Shown in pieces: positions 9,901 to 22,086 of a stretch of 64,000 nucleotides of DNA. Within the stretch, counting starts at the first letter, position 1, and each line of letters opens with the position of its first letter. Origin of the DNA: Gavia stellata (Eukaryota; Chordata; Aves; Gaviiformes; Gaviidae); NCBI RefSeq assembly GCF_030936135.1, contig NC_082596.1, forward strand, positions 8,842,155 through 8,906,154. The letters run 5' to 3'. The notes below the pieces were generated by a model, which saw nothing but the letters and a program-made list of their open reading frames with translations, was not told the DNA's origin and ran no database searches. Made by a program: the position numbers and the translations under genes.

Positions 9901-12900
9901 GTTTGGATCCAAATAGGTCAGATACACCTATTAGGGACATACAAATGATCAATCAATTAAAGTAGTTGCCTAATGGCTTTGTAATTCTGGCTTGTAACAC
10001 AGTATATTAATTATCAAATGTGTTACTTATACCTGTGATATATTTTTAATGTATTATTTATTGACTCCTTATAAATTTACTGCAGCTGCCAAACTCTCAG
10101 AAGTCTGCTCAGTAAATGGAAAGCTCAAAGTATTATTTTGTACTTGCCATAGCTTGCACTGACTGCCAGGTCCAGACTACTCACCGATGCTAAAACACCT
10201 CTGAATTTAATTGTGGGCAATTTGACACCTTCGTAGCACAAGAAAGAATAAACGTAAATCGCAGGTTAATGAAGGAGAAAATCCCTGTGGTGTCATTAAA
10301 CCTTCTCCAGAGTGAATTCAGTCTGCCTGATGAATAAAAGTTTAATGCAGAGCTGTATCGGTTGGTGTCATCAATTGTAAGAGAAACGCTGTTGGTTTAA
10401 CGAAGGGCCCATCAGTGTGAACAAGAGTTAACAACCTCACAGTGCCAACAACTGCTTGGTATTGCTTCAGGGCAGGAATCCCAGCAAAGGGAGTCAGAGA
10501 TGCTCACTTGGGCATGGAAACATGTTTTCTAGATTTTAGGGATTATTGACAAAACCATCAATATTTTCATTGTCATCTAATCTTTCTCTGCATTTAGAAT
10601 TATAATGCCATAAGGGTCCCTGTAGTGTGTTAATCACTCTCTTAATATCAGAAAACAGGGATACTCACAACGTAGTCTTCGAAGTCTGTTCCACATCAAC
10701 AGCAGTACTTATAGTCACATACATTTTGCTACAGTTTTAACCAAGAAATAGATTGGTGAATATTTTTGATCTGGATACTCATAGACAGGCTACTAAAACA
10801 CCTGCTGTCAATGTGATTGAGTTCCACCTTTAGTTTAGAGTGTCCTATAATCTGAAATAATCCTATATCCTCGCCGATAATCCTATAAAACTGAAACTAA
10901 TGCGTGTACAGGAATTCACTTCTACAATACTTTTAGCTTGCCTCTATTTCTACTACTGCTGTTGCCACCGTCAATTTGTCTTTCTGTATTTGGATTACCT
11001 GAAAGTACCATTCTTACTGTCTTGGGGTAATTAGCAAGACTTTAAAAAACCCCACATAGTCAGCCCAATATAAAGTAAAACCAAGAAGAAGAGGTGATAA
11101 TTCTTTTCACCCTTCTCCTAGCAGGAGTGAAAATAGAGCTTTTTTTTTTTTTTTTTCATTTTTAGCATATAAATGTTTTGCTTTTCTTTAATTACCATAA
11201 ACTACACATTTTCTAGATGAAGTTTTTTTGCAAAATGGAAACTAGAAATTTTCATTTAAAATGTTGAAGATCCTTTTTTTGAAAGTTTCTTGAAACAGAA
11301 AATCAAGATGGAAAATACTTTTATTCACACAAAGATTCAATTTTGACAAACTGATCAAAAAAAAAAAAAAAAAAAGAAAACAAACTGTGCTTGAAAAACT
11401 CCTTGCCAGCTCCAGCTCTAGGGTTGTCCTATCACGAACAGTTAAAGAATTATGCTAGGTGCAAACACACATGGGTGTTCTGGAAATCCCTTTGATAGTT
11501 CCTTTTTCCCAAGCAAAGGGTAGCAGAGCTTTGATCCCAACCTACAAATCACCTAATGGCACGGGAAGGATTTGAGAGTACAAGGGCACTCTGTCCTCCA
11601 TGGACTCTCTGCCAACAAAGGTTGTCAACAGGAATCAAACAGCAATTTTTATGTGTCCAGTTGTCTACTTGGATGTTTTTAAAAAACTCTTTGAAGTAGA
11701 GCAATTCACAGAGATAGAGTGAATGAATTTTAGTGAGTGAGTGAATTTTAGTTTAGGATTTTCACCTGCTGTTTTCATTGCCCCAGCTTTGGGGTCTCGG
11801 CGTGCTAGCCTACATAAAGACAACACAAAAAGTCCCATCCCAACCCATCGGTGGATATTGGCCCACCACAGAAAAGCTCTCATAGTCCAGTAGGTTAAAC
11901 CTATGTGTCTGTCCAGCACTGCAAACTACAGGATGAGGAAGGAAAAGAATATTTTTTAGAGCTTGTAGTGATATATTTGCTATTGAAAACATCAATGTAT
12001 CTGTGGGGAAGGGGATTTGGAATATATGAAAGAAAATGAAGTACCGCCAGGGAAGCAGAGGTGCCATTCCTTGATCAATAGAGTGTGTGAAAGAGGTAGA
12101 GCTCCTCCAAAAATCACTTTCTAGTAAGAAAAAGGCTGGGGAAGACATTGCTACCAGCAGTTTATTTTTCCACTGTTGGTTTTCAGCACATCCCTGGTGA
12201 GACCTGGCAGCCTCCAGCCTCTCGGCTGTAATCACTACTGTTCACGGCTTGGCTGCACAGTGCTCTTTTTCTGGTGCTCCTATTTTGTCCCAAAAATACT
12301 TGAGCTGAGTGTTGAGCCAAAGGAATGGACCATAAACAGGTCAGCCGTAGAGCTGCCCGTTAAATTAGAATTAATCGCCCTTTTCACTGGTCTCTCACAG
12401 TTTATCCCATGAAGAAGACACCGAGGGACCAGTTTGCAAGGGGTCGTTGCTTCATGGTCTGCAGATGTGGCTGACAGCTCCCTTGGCACCGTAATAACCG
12501 GGAAAAGTTAAGACTAGGCTTACATTGGCAAGTTTTGGTACATTATCAGTGGGCTTTTCCAACAAGGCTAGCGTGATTCGAAGCCTGGCCGCAGTAACAA
12601 AGAGCTATTATGTAAACAGTAACTTATTTACATTATAGCTCCCACTGGAAATAAATTGATCATGAGTTTATCTCCACAGTCACAATCATCCATGTGTTTC
12701 CCAGTGATAAGTGGTACCCAGGTGAATGTCGCCCTTGCATAGCTGGTGCCACCAGGGGAGGCAGCCAGGCTCCCCACAGCCTATGCCCTTCACCCCAAAC
12801 CCAGTTTCGCTCCTCTCTCAAAGCTGAAGATCAAGTGCTGTATGAAGAGACATCAGTAGGGGACACAGTGTTCATCAAAAAGGTGGCAGTTTTATTGGCA

Positions 12901-12940
12901 TCCTGGAATGAATTTGCAGCATCAGCATTTTTTATTCATG
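6928..12940. other. Gene-free interval
   Basis: No gene, RNA gene or transposon recognised in about 6 kb. The segment 9700-11660 is AT-rich and lacks long open frames on either strand. A repeated octamer-bearing motif near 9457-9556 and homopolymers at 11140 (T17) and 11357 (A19) are the only structures noted. Confidence 0.5.
9457..9556. promoter_or_regulatory. Candidate POU/octamer motif cluster
   Basis: An 18-bp word CTCTGATGTATGCAAATC (9457-9474) recurs as CTCTGATGTATGCTAATC (9539-9556), one mismatch in 18. A looser copy, CTCTTGACGTAT, starts at 9489. The first copy contains the canonical octamer ATGCAAAT (9466-9473). POU-domain proteins bind such sites in other genes; activity here is inference. 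Confidence 0.3.
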
Positions 12941-13945
12941 GAATCAGAATCATAGAATAGTTTGGGTTGGAAGAGACCTTTAAAGGTCATGTAGTCCAAC
13001 CCCCCTGCAATGAGCAGGGATATCTTCAACTAGATCAGGTTGCTCAAAGCCCCGTCCAACCCGACCTTGAATGTTTCCAGGAATGGGGCATCTACCATCT
13101 CTCTGGACAACCTATGCCAGTGTTTCACCACCCTCATTGTAAAAAATTTCTTCCTTATATCTAGTCTGAATCTACCCTCTGTTAGTTCAAAACCATGACC
13201 CCTTGTCCTATTGCAACAGGCCATGCTAAAAAGTCTGTTCCCATCTTTCTTATAAGCCCCCTTGAAGTAGTGAAAGGCCACAAATAAGTTCTCCCCAGAG
13301 CTTTCTCTTCTCTAGTCTGAACAACCCCAAATCTCTCAGCCTGTCCTCATAGGAGAGGTGCTCCAGCCCCCTGATCATCGTCATGTCTCTGCTCTGGATC
13401 CACTCCAACAGGTCCATGTCTTTCCTGTGCTGAGGACTCCAGAGCTGGACGCAGTACTGCAGGTGGGGTCACACCAGTGCCAAGTAGAGGGGGAAAATCA
13501 CCTCCCTCGACCTGCTGGTCACACTTCTTTTGATATAGCCCCGGATACGGTTGGCTTTCTGGGCTGTGAGCGCACATTGCCGGCTTATGTCCAGCTTTTC
13601 CACCAGTACCCCCAAGTCCTTCTCCACAGGGCTGCTCTTAATCCACTCATCACCCAGCCTGTATTCGTACTGGGATTTGCCCCAGCCCAGGTGCAGGACC
13701 TTGCGCTTGGCCTTGTTGAGCCTCATGAGGTTCACATGGGCCCACTTCTTGAGCTTGTCTAGGTCCCTCAGAATAGCATCCTGTCTCTTAGGCCTGTCAA
13801 CTGCAGCACTCAGCTTGGTGTCATCTGCAAACTTGCTGAGGGTGCATTCGATCCCACTGTCTATGTTGTTGATGAAGATGTTAAACAGTACTGGTCCCAA
13901 TGCAGACACCTGAGGGACACCACTCATCATGGATCTCCCTCTGGA
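12941..13945 (-). mobile_element. CR1 LINE, 5'-truncated, degraded
   Basis: It lies in reverse orientation. The 3' end is at 12941-12960 with octamer remnants. The ORF2 reverse-transcriptase C-terminal region runs upward to about 13945. Minus-strand peptides seen are [40 protein letters not shown] and [17 protein letters not shown]. These lie in different frames (13948-13469, 13577-13347, 13281-13030), so the copy is frameshifted and dead. About 1.0 kb of element remains. The 5' boundary is approximate because similarity fades rather than stops. Confidence 0.9.
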
Positions 13946-13948
13946 CAA
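13469..13948 (-). pseudogene. CR1 ORF2 reverse transcriptase fragment
   Basis: About 150 codons of the CR1 reverse-transcriptase palm and thumb are open here. The polymerase signature FADD is preserved, preceded by SGVPQ and [10 protein letters not shown]. In LINEs this enzyme performs target-primed reverse transcription in the nucleus. The fragment lacks the N-terminal endonuclease and most of the RT. It breaks into another frame just before 13469 (around PLYLALV), so no functional protein is expected. Confidence 0.85.
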
Positions 13949-15257
13949 TTCATCAAGGAGAGCTTTGGGATCAACCAGGAAAGCAAAGACTTAAGCCCAG
14001 GTTGTCACTTTTTCCTGGGCAGTTCTTCATTTAGAGTGTGATGCAAGCTTTGTCGGTCGGAGCAAACTTTGTTTCAAATCCATTTGTGGCTGCACCATCT
14101 CCCCAGGAGTGGAGTGAAGTTGTCCTGTAGCTTCACAGGTGAGGTGGTTGGAGCATCCACGCTTCTCCATGCTCAGCTCCTAAGACGACTTCTGTCGTAG
14201 ACATGGTGTACAGGCAAGGGCAGAGATTTTGGAGCCAGACCATCTTTCATGGCACTTCCAGCCCCATTCAAAGCAAAAATTCCCACGTGGCCTGTAGATA
14301 TGAGTAGGAACTGTAGCCCATGGAGGACAGCACAGTTAATCCTGGATATCAACACTGCAATTTCTCTACACCAAACACCCCTTGCAGGAATCAACTCTCT
14401 GTATGCGAGGGAGGAGAAAGCTTCTGCTGCTGCAAACCCCTCCGCAGCAGTACAGGACAAAACATCTTCACCCCGGTGGGAGGAGGCAGGGATGGCAGCT
14501 CTCAGTGCCCAAAGGTTCGGGCAGGATCGTGACCCTTTCTGAGACAGAGCCTCCAGCCTTTCCTCAAGCATTGCGGGGGAGTTTTCACTTCCAGACCGCT
14601 CAGCAACATGCCTGATAAAGTCTGCCAAGAGAAAGATTTATTTTGAGGCAACAGAATGCAACTTCCCCACCCAAGTTTCTGTTAATCTTACACACATCTT
14701 GGACAAAAAGCTGTTTGCTTACCCTGACTGCACAGACCTGTTACGCACGTAGGCAGGGCAGGCTGTGTTACAGTACCAGGGAGATCTCCTGTCTACCTGG
14801 CCAGCCCGAGCCTGCCAGCAAACCTGCTCACTGATGAGACACAAGTATGTAATGATTTTTTTTCAGGCCGCTGGCACCTAAAATGCCATGCAGTTGCGCT
14901 CCATAAACCACCTCCGTTTTTTCTTCTATTCACTGTGATGGATGAAACACTGCCCAATAGCTGTCTCCAAATTCAAGAAGCATGGAGGATCTGCTGCCTT
15001 CAAATTTGTGTAAAGCTACTTTTTCTCCTGGCTTAAATGCTCCTGAATGGTTTTGTTTTCTAGGCAGTGTTGATATGATTAGTTGGAGTTGCTTAGGGTG
15101 AGCATTTTAATAAATCCGAGAGCGATATACAAACCAGCTTGCCTGACTTGGATGCTGTGACCTTGTTTGACAGTGGCAGTCAAACAGATCTGTGCTTCAC
15201 AGCATGGTCAGGGATGGGGCAGAAGAGTTACAGATCATCATACAGATCAAGGAGTCC
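13946..15257. other. Gene-free spacer
   Basis: No gene or repeat recognised. The 151-codon minus frame at 14173-14628 and overlapping plus frames have no recognisable domain. Confidence 0.5.
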
Positions 15258-15326
15258 ATCAGTGTTAGGTTTACGGTTGCACTCGGTGATCTTAGTCTTT
15301 TCCAACCTAAATGATTCTATGATTTT
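15258..15326 (+). mobile_element. CR1 LINE 3'-tip fragment
   Basis: It carries the words GTGTTAGGTTTACGGTTG, CTCGGTGATCTTAG, TTTTCCAACCTAAATG and ATTCTATG, which match the last ~70 bp of the CR1 copy at 6545-6927. Only the 3' tip survives. Confidence 0.8.
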
Positions 15327-18300
15327 CTCCCTGATTAAAAGGCAGCTGGGACTTGAGGCTGCTTTTCCATGGCTGTAGGCACACAAGACAGCAGCAGCTA
15401 TGTCATTCCTGTGAGGATGTAACGATGGACAGGAGAGAGGAGCCAGTTAGCTCTGAGAAAAAAAAAAACAGTCTGATTTTAGTGAAGTTAGGGACGGAAA
15501 AGGGGAAAGTCATGTGGCAGCTAGTGCTTTTCCAAAATTGCATCCTGTGGTGATTTCTGGTGTCTGAGAAGGATGGGGCTTACCTTTGCTTGCCAGCGCC
15601 GTGGGGCCAGCGGCACATGGGAAGTCACACCACGAACAGGCTGAAGTCGCAGAGGCTGTGCTGGGGCGCAGGCAGCACCCTCTCGTCTCTCCAGCCCTCG
15701 TGTGGCCTTTGGTACCTGGTGAAGCTGACCTCCTGGTGCTGGAGGAGATGGACCACAGGTCTTGCACGGGCTCCCAGCATTATTTGGCTAAGGGAGATTC
15801 AGGTTTCTGCCCTGTGTTTGACTCTGCCGGGCTGCCAGGCTGACTTGTAATTGCACTACCTCACGTAGCAAAAGCCTCGTACTCAGAGGTCTCTAGCAAG
15901 GTGTCAGACCAATGAAGTGTTTCTTTCTAAATGTCAGCCAGCTCCGGGCAGTGGGAGGTAGCCAACGATGAGCTGGGGCAGGGCAGACAAGCCTGTGGTT
16001 TGGAGTGAAACAGTCTCCTCCATTGTTCCTCTCCAGGCCTAAGCACAGACCTGGGGTGGAAATTTATGTGTATTTTTCCAGGGACAGGCTTTTTGCTGCC
16101 TGGGGATGACGTCTTCCAAGGCTGCTCTGGGCCTTTGTGGGTGCAGTAAAGCAAGATTTAACATTCCATCCCCTCCCAGGCCAGGGCTTTGAGACCAAGG
16201 GTTGCTCAAGTAGTTACTCACAAGGAGTGCGGATGGGAAGAAAGTCCCAAAACAGCAGGAAGGATGCTTAAGGACATAGTGTTTGTGTTGCCAAAAGGCT
16301 TTATAACAATATAGCTGTCAGTGACTTAGCTGGGAAACAAATTCATCTTTGGAGGTTTTGCAGGGGGGGGATCTGAGCTGTGCTTCTGAAAACGGGCACT
16401 TGCAGTTCTGCTGCCGAGACCTTTCTAGCACAGCACAGTCTCTTGAAGTCGAATTGCAGCAAATCTCTGCTCCTTGAAGTATACATTTTCCGGCTGTAAA
16501 ATACTGTGGGTTGTAGAAGGGGTGTACGATGGCCACCATCAGTCATGAGAGAGCCGCAGCAGGTCGCGTTGTCCTTACCCGTCTTTCGCTGGGGTGGGTG
16601 CGTATGTGGGCTTTGAGTCTAAAGGACTTCAGGACCTTTGAACTATTCAAGCGGTGAATGCAAAGCTGGAAATATCTCTGTACAGGGATGCTGTTCCCTG
16701 CTGCCTTTGTGCTGTTCTGCCCGACATGCTGTGTCTGGAAAATGCTGCAACTTCAAACTAGAGAAGTGTGTTTCACACTGGGGTTTTAATGTGAGTTACA
16801 GACCAGAAGGCAAAAGCTGGATCCTGAACTGTCAGCATCTAACGTGAGCTAACAAAGATCTCCTCAAAGTGCTGCTGGTACTAACTACTTCTTTGCTAGC
16901 AAAGTAGGCATCAAAAAGGGGTCAAACTCTACCTCATAACTTTGGGGGGAATGAGAAGAAGTCCAGTGTTTTTCTTTTCAATGTTTTTTCATTATTATCT
17001 TCTACATGCTTTTTGTTTAAGACCCATCTTTTTAAAAAAAAATCAAGTAATGAAGCATTCTGCTGATATTGTGTGGCCGACCACACAGATCTTGTGCAAC
17101 CCCCAGATGCCCTTTCCCTGCACCCAGTTACGTGTCCCATGCCCCCATGTGTCCCATGCCCCCAGATGGCAACCCATCTCAGTCCCAAAGGTGCTCTGAT
17201 GTTGACTCATCTGGGTGAGTTTCACGCCTGGGGCTGAGGCTCCTCTGGGACAGCCTGGGGAGGGACCCAGACAGGGTGTCCCTTCTTCTGAGTCCTTAAT
17301 TTGGGTTCCCACCCGCCATTGTGCCCCTGTACTCCTCCGGGCTGGTGCAGAAGGGCCTTTGATGGGCTGATGGCTCCTGGGATGGGCCTGGGAGCCTTTG
17401 GGGCAGGGTATTATTTGGGCTCCCCCTCCTGCTGTTGTCTCTCTGTGCTCCTTTGTGGGTGTGCAGATAAGCTTTTATCACATAACCTAACAAGTGCAGT
17501 GAGAATACATTGCATTTGTAGGTGGATTTGTCAAAAAAAAATTTCCTGATGGTGTTAAGAATTGCTTTATATTAGTTCATTGAACTTATGTGTTTTTATC
17601 CTTGTCCATTAATTGCCAAATCTGCAAGAGACCAGGGACATTCTTCAGACTGTGAGTTTACATTACAAAAAAGATCTACCCTGGGGAAAAAAGAAAAAAA
17701 AAAAAGCTCTTTCTGTTCCTTCTTCTTTCTAAAATGTGAGAAGACAATGAAGACAAACAATCTCAATGGATTGATCCCAGTATATTTTATAACATAAAAT
17801 GCAGACAAAAGATTAAGCTCTGCTCTCCTTTATGACCATTTAATCACACTGGACCCACTCCTACACTCAGGACAGAGCTTGGAGGAACCTGCCCCTTCTG
17901 AACCTCCCCTCTCTGCTCTTGCCTGGGACACGTCATTTCACATTTTCCCTGCATTGCGTGTCACTGGGTGTTGGCAGCATAAGTAAGTTATCCTGGGGTG
18001 TATAGGGGTGTCTTACCCGGGGGCAAGGGTATATGTAGGAAGGGAGAGGAGGTGGGAAGGTAGCAGGAGAATTCCAGACCACAAATAAGACCTTAAGCCC
18101 CCCCGTCACTTAAGGTAGCTTAACCTGCTGCTTGCATGAGCTGAGCTGGGATAACTGCCCACAGGCACAGCCCAACTCACGCTGTACTTAAACTCTGTTT
18201 AACACTCCGGGACGGTAGCTGGGAGTAGGGCTGGGCACGTAATTTAAACCTCCATACCTGAGGTCTCCAGAAATCGTTTCTGGGTCTGAGGCCAAAATAG

Positions 18301-21300
18301 CTTGTTAACAGATGTACTAATGCCAAGGTCACGCTGAGATATGTTGATAAAGACAGTGGCTGGTATCACGCTACTTACTTGTAATGACTTACATTAACTA
18401 TCGCAAATAGTATCAGGAGGTAAAGCACATTCCCAACAGCTGGGGCTGGCAGCCCTGCCTGGTTTCCCACACCAGCTGCTGCTTCGGCATCATCCCTGCC
18501 CTTCCCGCCTCCCAGCATCTTGGCGAATCCTATGGAAACCCTTTTGCGAAGATTTATGAATGTATGTGAGCAGAGGGAGACACAGGGATGGTCTGAGATG
18601 CGGTGCAAGATGCTGGGAAGAGTGAAAGTACTGATGTCTGGGTTGGATCTAACTTGTGTTTCAAGAAAGGAAAAAAATGGGCCAGGTCCAAGTCACAGTG
18701 AACTCGATGAAAGCATTTTCCATTCATTTCAGCCTTCATTTTCCTCAGGCCCTAAATCACATTTATAGTCCCCAGAGCCTTTCTGTCAGGTTATATATAT
18801 ATTTTTTTTTCTATCATGAGTATCCATAGGAGACATGAGCATTCAGAGGAAACTGTAAGTAGCAAGAATTAAAATAGAGTATCCGGTGTTTATTTCCACA
18901 CTGGAAAAGGGCCTTGGGAGTTCTGGTTTCTCACCTTCCCATCATGTGCTATAAAAGACAGGATGATTAGGAGTTTGGAGACATTACAGACCACTGCATA
19001 AACACTGCATGTTTTGTTTTTTTTCAAATTCTAAATATAAGTTTAACCTAAGCTCCATCACAAAAAAAATAAATCTGGTGAAATGGGTGTTTGCTTTGGA
19101 GGCCAGAAGTATTTCTTTTATGAACAATACTCTATTTTATAGGCTTTTACAGGAAAGGCTGGATAATCCCCCTCACTCCTCCACTTAAAAAAATAACAGA
19201 AGAGCAGGAACTGTGTTTACAAATACCGAGTTGGCCGAGCGCTAACAGCAGTAGGGGTTCAACCCACCAGCGTCGCAGCGCTTGTATTATCCAGTCCATA
19301 AATGGAGAATCAATCTGGTTCTGGGATCTGGCACATTTTTGGGGGGTTTAGAGGCTGTGTTTTTGTTTAGACTAACAACTGCATCCAGGCTAGTAAAGAA
19401 AATGTGTTTGGGGCTGCTCTCCAGCACAGAGGCCAGCTGGCGTGGACGGGGCGTGCATGGGCGCTGTGCTCTTAAGCTCTCTTTCTAACTCTCCAAGGCA
19501 CAGCGGCAGCATCTCCACTGCCTTTTGGGTTATGATTCCTGAATTGTACCCGGGAATAGTTTGGAAGATTTCTGGTTAGCCCCAAAACTTCCCTCTAAAA
19601 AGTTAAAGCGAGCGCAGGATTGTTCCCTGGTGCTGTTTAATTTACTGGTGCAAAAGAGCCCGAGCAGCCGGGGTTAATAAAGCCTTTTGTTATCCAGCCT
19701 GACCCACTTGTCAGCCCTTGAGCTCCTGTAAATGCATTTGTAGGGGCCAGACTTAAAATAAATCTCGAGGCATTTGGCAAACAGCAGCTAATTGAACAGC
19801 ACACACTACCCATCACGTGCTGCAGATGAGAAACCTGACGCAGAGCAAAGGCTTAAGACCACAGTCTGAGGCTCCTGCCTTCAGATTTGGTTTTATAGGG
19901 CTTGGTAAACATTTACACACCACCTCTAAACACCAGGCCTGTGTTGTCTGTAGGACACCATGTTAAACCCCTCGGAAAAGCGGTTTGGCCTTGGGCAGCT
20001 CCTGGCGGATCCCCCGGAGAAAAGCCAGCAGCAAAGCTGGGGATGCTGCGCCCAGCCCAGACCTGCGGCCACCAGATGCACTTCCCCCATGTCTGGATAA
20101 GCATCGGGGTTGGGTGATGAAATGAGGGGGATCCTGCATCTATGTGGCAGACAGAATGGGTTAAAATGATGGTTTTTAACAGGTAACAGTTGCAGTTTTG
20201 CCCTTTGTTTGCTGGCCCGAAGCCTGCAGCTGAGCAGCGAACGAGACTTCTCTTGCTAAGCTTTTGCTTGTTCATAAATTGCACGTATTCTGACACAGTT
20301 GCTTCTCCAATTTTTTTCCTTCTTTTTTTTTTTTTTAAATCAAAAGAGTGTTATTTAAGCAATGGCACTTTTGGGGCTTTTTGCAAACATCCGAAGTTTT
20401 AAAAACCACAACACTTTTTTCTTCCCACAAAACAATGGCATCAAGGGAGGAAGGAATCCATTTTTCGACTTTTAAAAGCTCGTTTAAATCACTTCTGCCA
20501 GGCAGGGGACACCAGGAGGGGAACGGAGAGCAGCCCCGGGTCCCTCTGTATCCCCCGACTCGCAGAGGTGAAGCAGCTCCCTGCCTCTCTGCCTGGCTCT
20601 GGGTCTCAGAGGAACTCTCTGACATCACAGGCTGCTCTCACCTACCCTTCCTTGGCAGGAAAAATAGCAATAATCCATACGAAACAAAGGCCATTTATAC
20701 TTTGATTTCCCCAATCTGTCCCAGGACGTATGAGCTGTTCTTGTTTGGCTTTCTCTGAATCACGAGTCCAGCCTCGATCCTTAAGAAATTAAGCTGGTTG
20801 GGGGGAGGAAGAGAAAGGAACTGATTCCTTTTCCTCCCTGTCCTGCTCCTCCCTCCTTTGCCGAGTGCTTTTTGTTCAGCTGCTTTGAGTTACGACTACT
20901 TTGCTGCGTATCTTGTGGCTATGAAGGTCAGCCTAAGGGAAGGAGGTGAGTCATTGCCATTCAAATGGCTACAAACTGTAATCAAATAAGGCCAGAGCGC
21001 CGGGGCTGATTCAATACAAAGGGACTCTACGTCCACAGGTCGATGTTCTGCCCTTTCAGAAATTGCACCCTGAAACTTCTCAGTATGCAAATACGACAGC
21101 AGAAATTGCAGGTGGTGTCGCTGTGTCAGCTCTGAGCTGATCAGAAGTTTTGAGATGGGCAGAGAAAAGAAGAGAAATTAGGTTGGGAGGAATGCAAAAA
21201 ACTTTCTGACAATAATTTTTCTTTCTTTTTTTATGTGTGTCTCCAGGCTGCAAAGAGGTCTCAATGGCTTAAATGGACATCAAAACACGTCCATCTGCTG

Positions 21301-21746
21301 GAAAGTACATCCCCGCATGATCTGATCCTTCGTGAACTAACTTCCAAGAAAAAAATATACCCACCCTCTTCTTTCTACAATTTGCTTGCTTTAATTTGTG
21401 GCTTGCTCCCATACAGCAAACCTAAATTTTAATGCTGATATTGGTCCCCTCTAAATCTTCTGGTACGTGGAAGGGCAAGGGTCCGTCTTCATTGAATCCT
21501 TGGTGGAGAGATTAGCGGCAGGTCACGGAGAGGTGGAAGAGACTTGGAAGCACTGTGAGAAGGTGAAAAGAAATACCCAGCTTTGCTTTTTTTTTGAGCC
21601 CATTTGGGGGAAAGGAAGCTTCTTCCCTTATGGATGGAGGTAGTGGAGTCGGTATGTTTGGCCTAAGCCCGGGGTGGTAACTGGCAGGTGCCTGCAACAC
21701 TCTTTCCTTTTTGCCTTACGTTGGACCCTACTTCATACTTGGTCAG
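15327..21746. other. Gene-free interval upstream of the first coding exon
   Basis: No gene or transposon recognised. This may be intron between an unseen 5' non-coding exon of the sialyltransferase gene and the exon at 21747, because that exon begins with a splice acceptor. A conserved-looking segment occurs at about 19660-19800. A short 17-bp tandem pair (GTGTCCCATGCCCCCA) lies at 17132-17165. Confidence 0.45.
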
Positions 21747-22086
21747 CGGCGACGGCAGAACCCGAGCGGGAAAGATGGTCGTCGTAAGGAGGAAGAACGT
21801 GAAAGTGTTTACCTTCGCCTTTTTGCTCATCACGGTAACGTCATTTCTGCTGAACTACACGAACCAGGTGACCACGACCACCTGGGATCTGAGACATCTC
21901 ATCATGCAGTTTTCAGAGCAAGTCCAAAAACTCTTCAAGTACCCCAGGAGACCATGCAGCTGTCGCACGTGCATTTCTGAGCTGGGACATTCCCTCTGGT
22001 TTGATCAGAGATTTAATTCAACTATGCAACCTTTCCTGACCTCACAAAATGCCTTGATCCCAGAAGACAGCTACAGGTGGTGGCTG
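21747..22086 (+). CDS. ST3GAL1: ST3GAL1 first coding exon (28-base 5' UTR, residues 1-104)
   Basis: A pyrimidine-rich tract and TTGGTCAG at 21746 form a good acceptor, so the exon probably starts at 21747. The ATG at 21775 has a favourable context (A at -3, G at +4). It opens a frame that matches the family N-terminus: cytosolic MVVVRRKN, a hydrophobic signal-anchor ([16 protein letters not shown]) and a stem with CSCRTC at 61-66 and an NST sequon at N81. The frame is also open upstream to 21688, but those residues are not family-like. The donor is CTG|GTAAGT at 22086/22087, phase 0. Coding part: 312 bases. Confidence 0.92.

Noticed and set aside
19228..19275. tRNA-like A box (TTGGCCGAGCG) and B box (GGGTTCAACCC)
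   Set aside because: The boxes are only about 25 bp apart, too close for any tRNA, and no acceptor stem or anticodon arm can be drawn. Probably coincidence.
21688..21774. Upstream in-frame ATG giving a 29-residue N-terminal extension of ST3GAL1
   Set aside because: A splice acceptor at 21746 lies between it and the main ATG, the added residues are not family-like, and they would displace the cytosolic tail and anchor. The ATG at 21775 has the better context.
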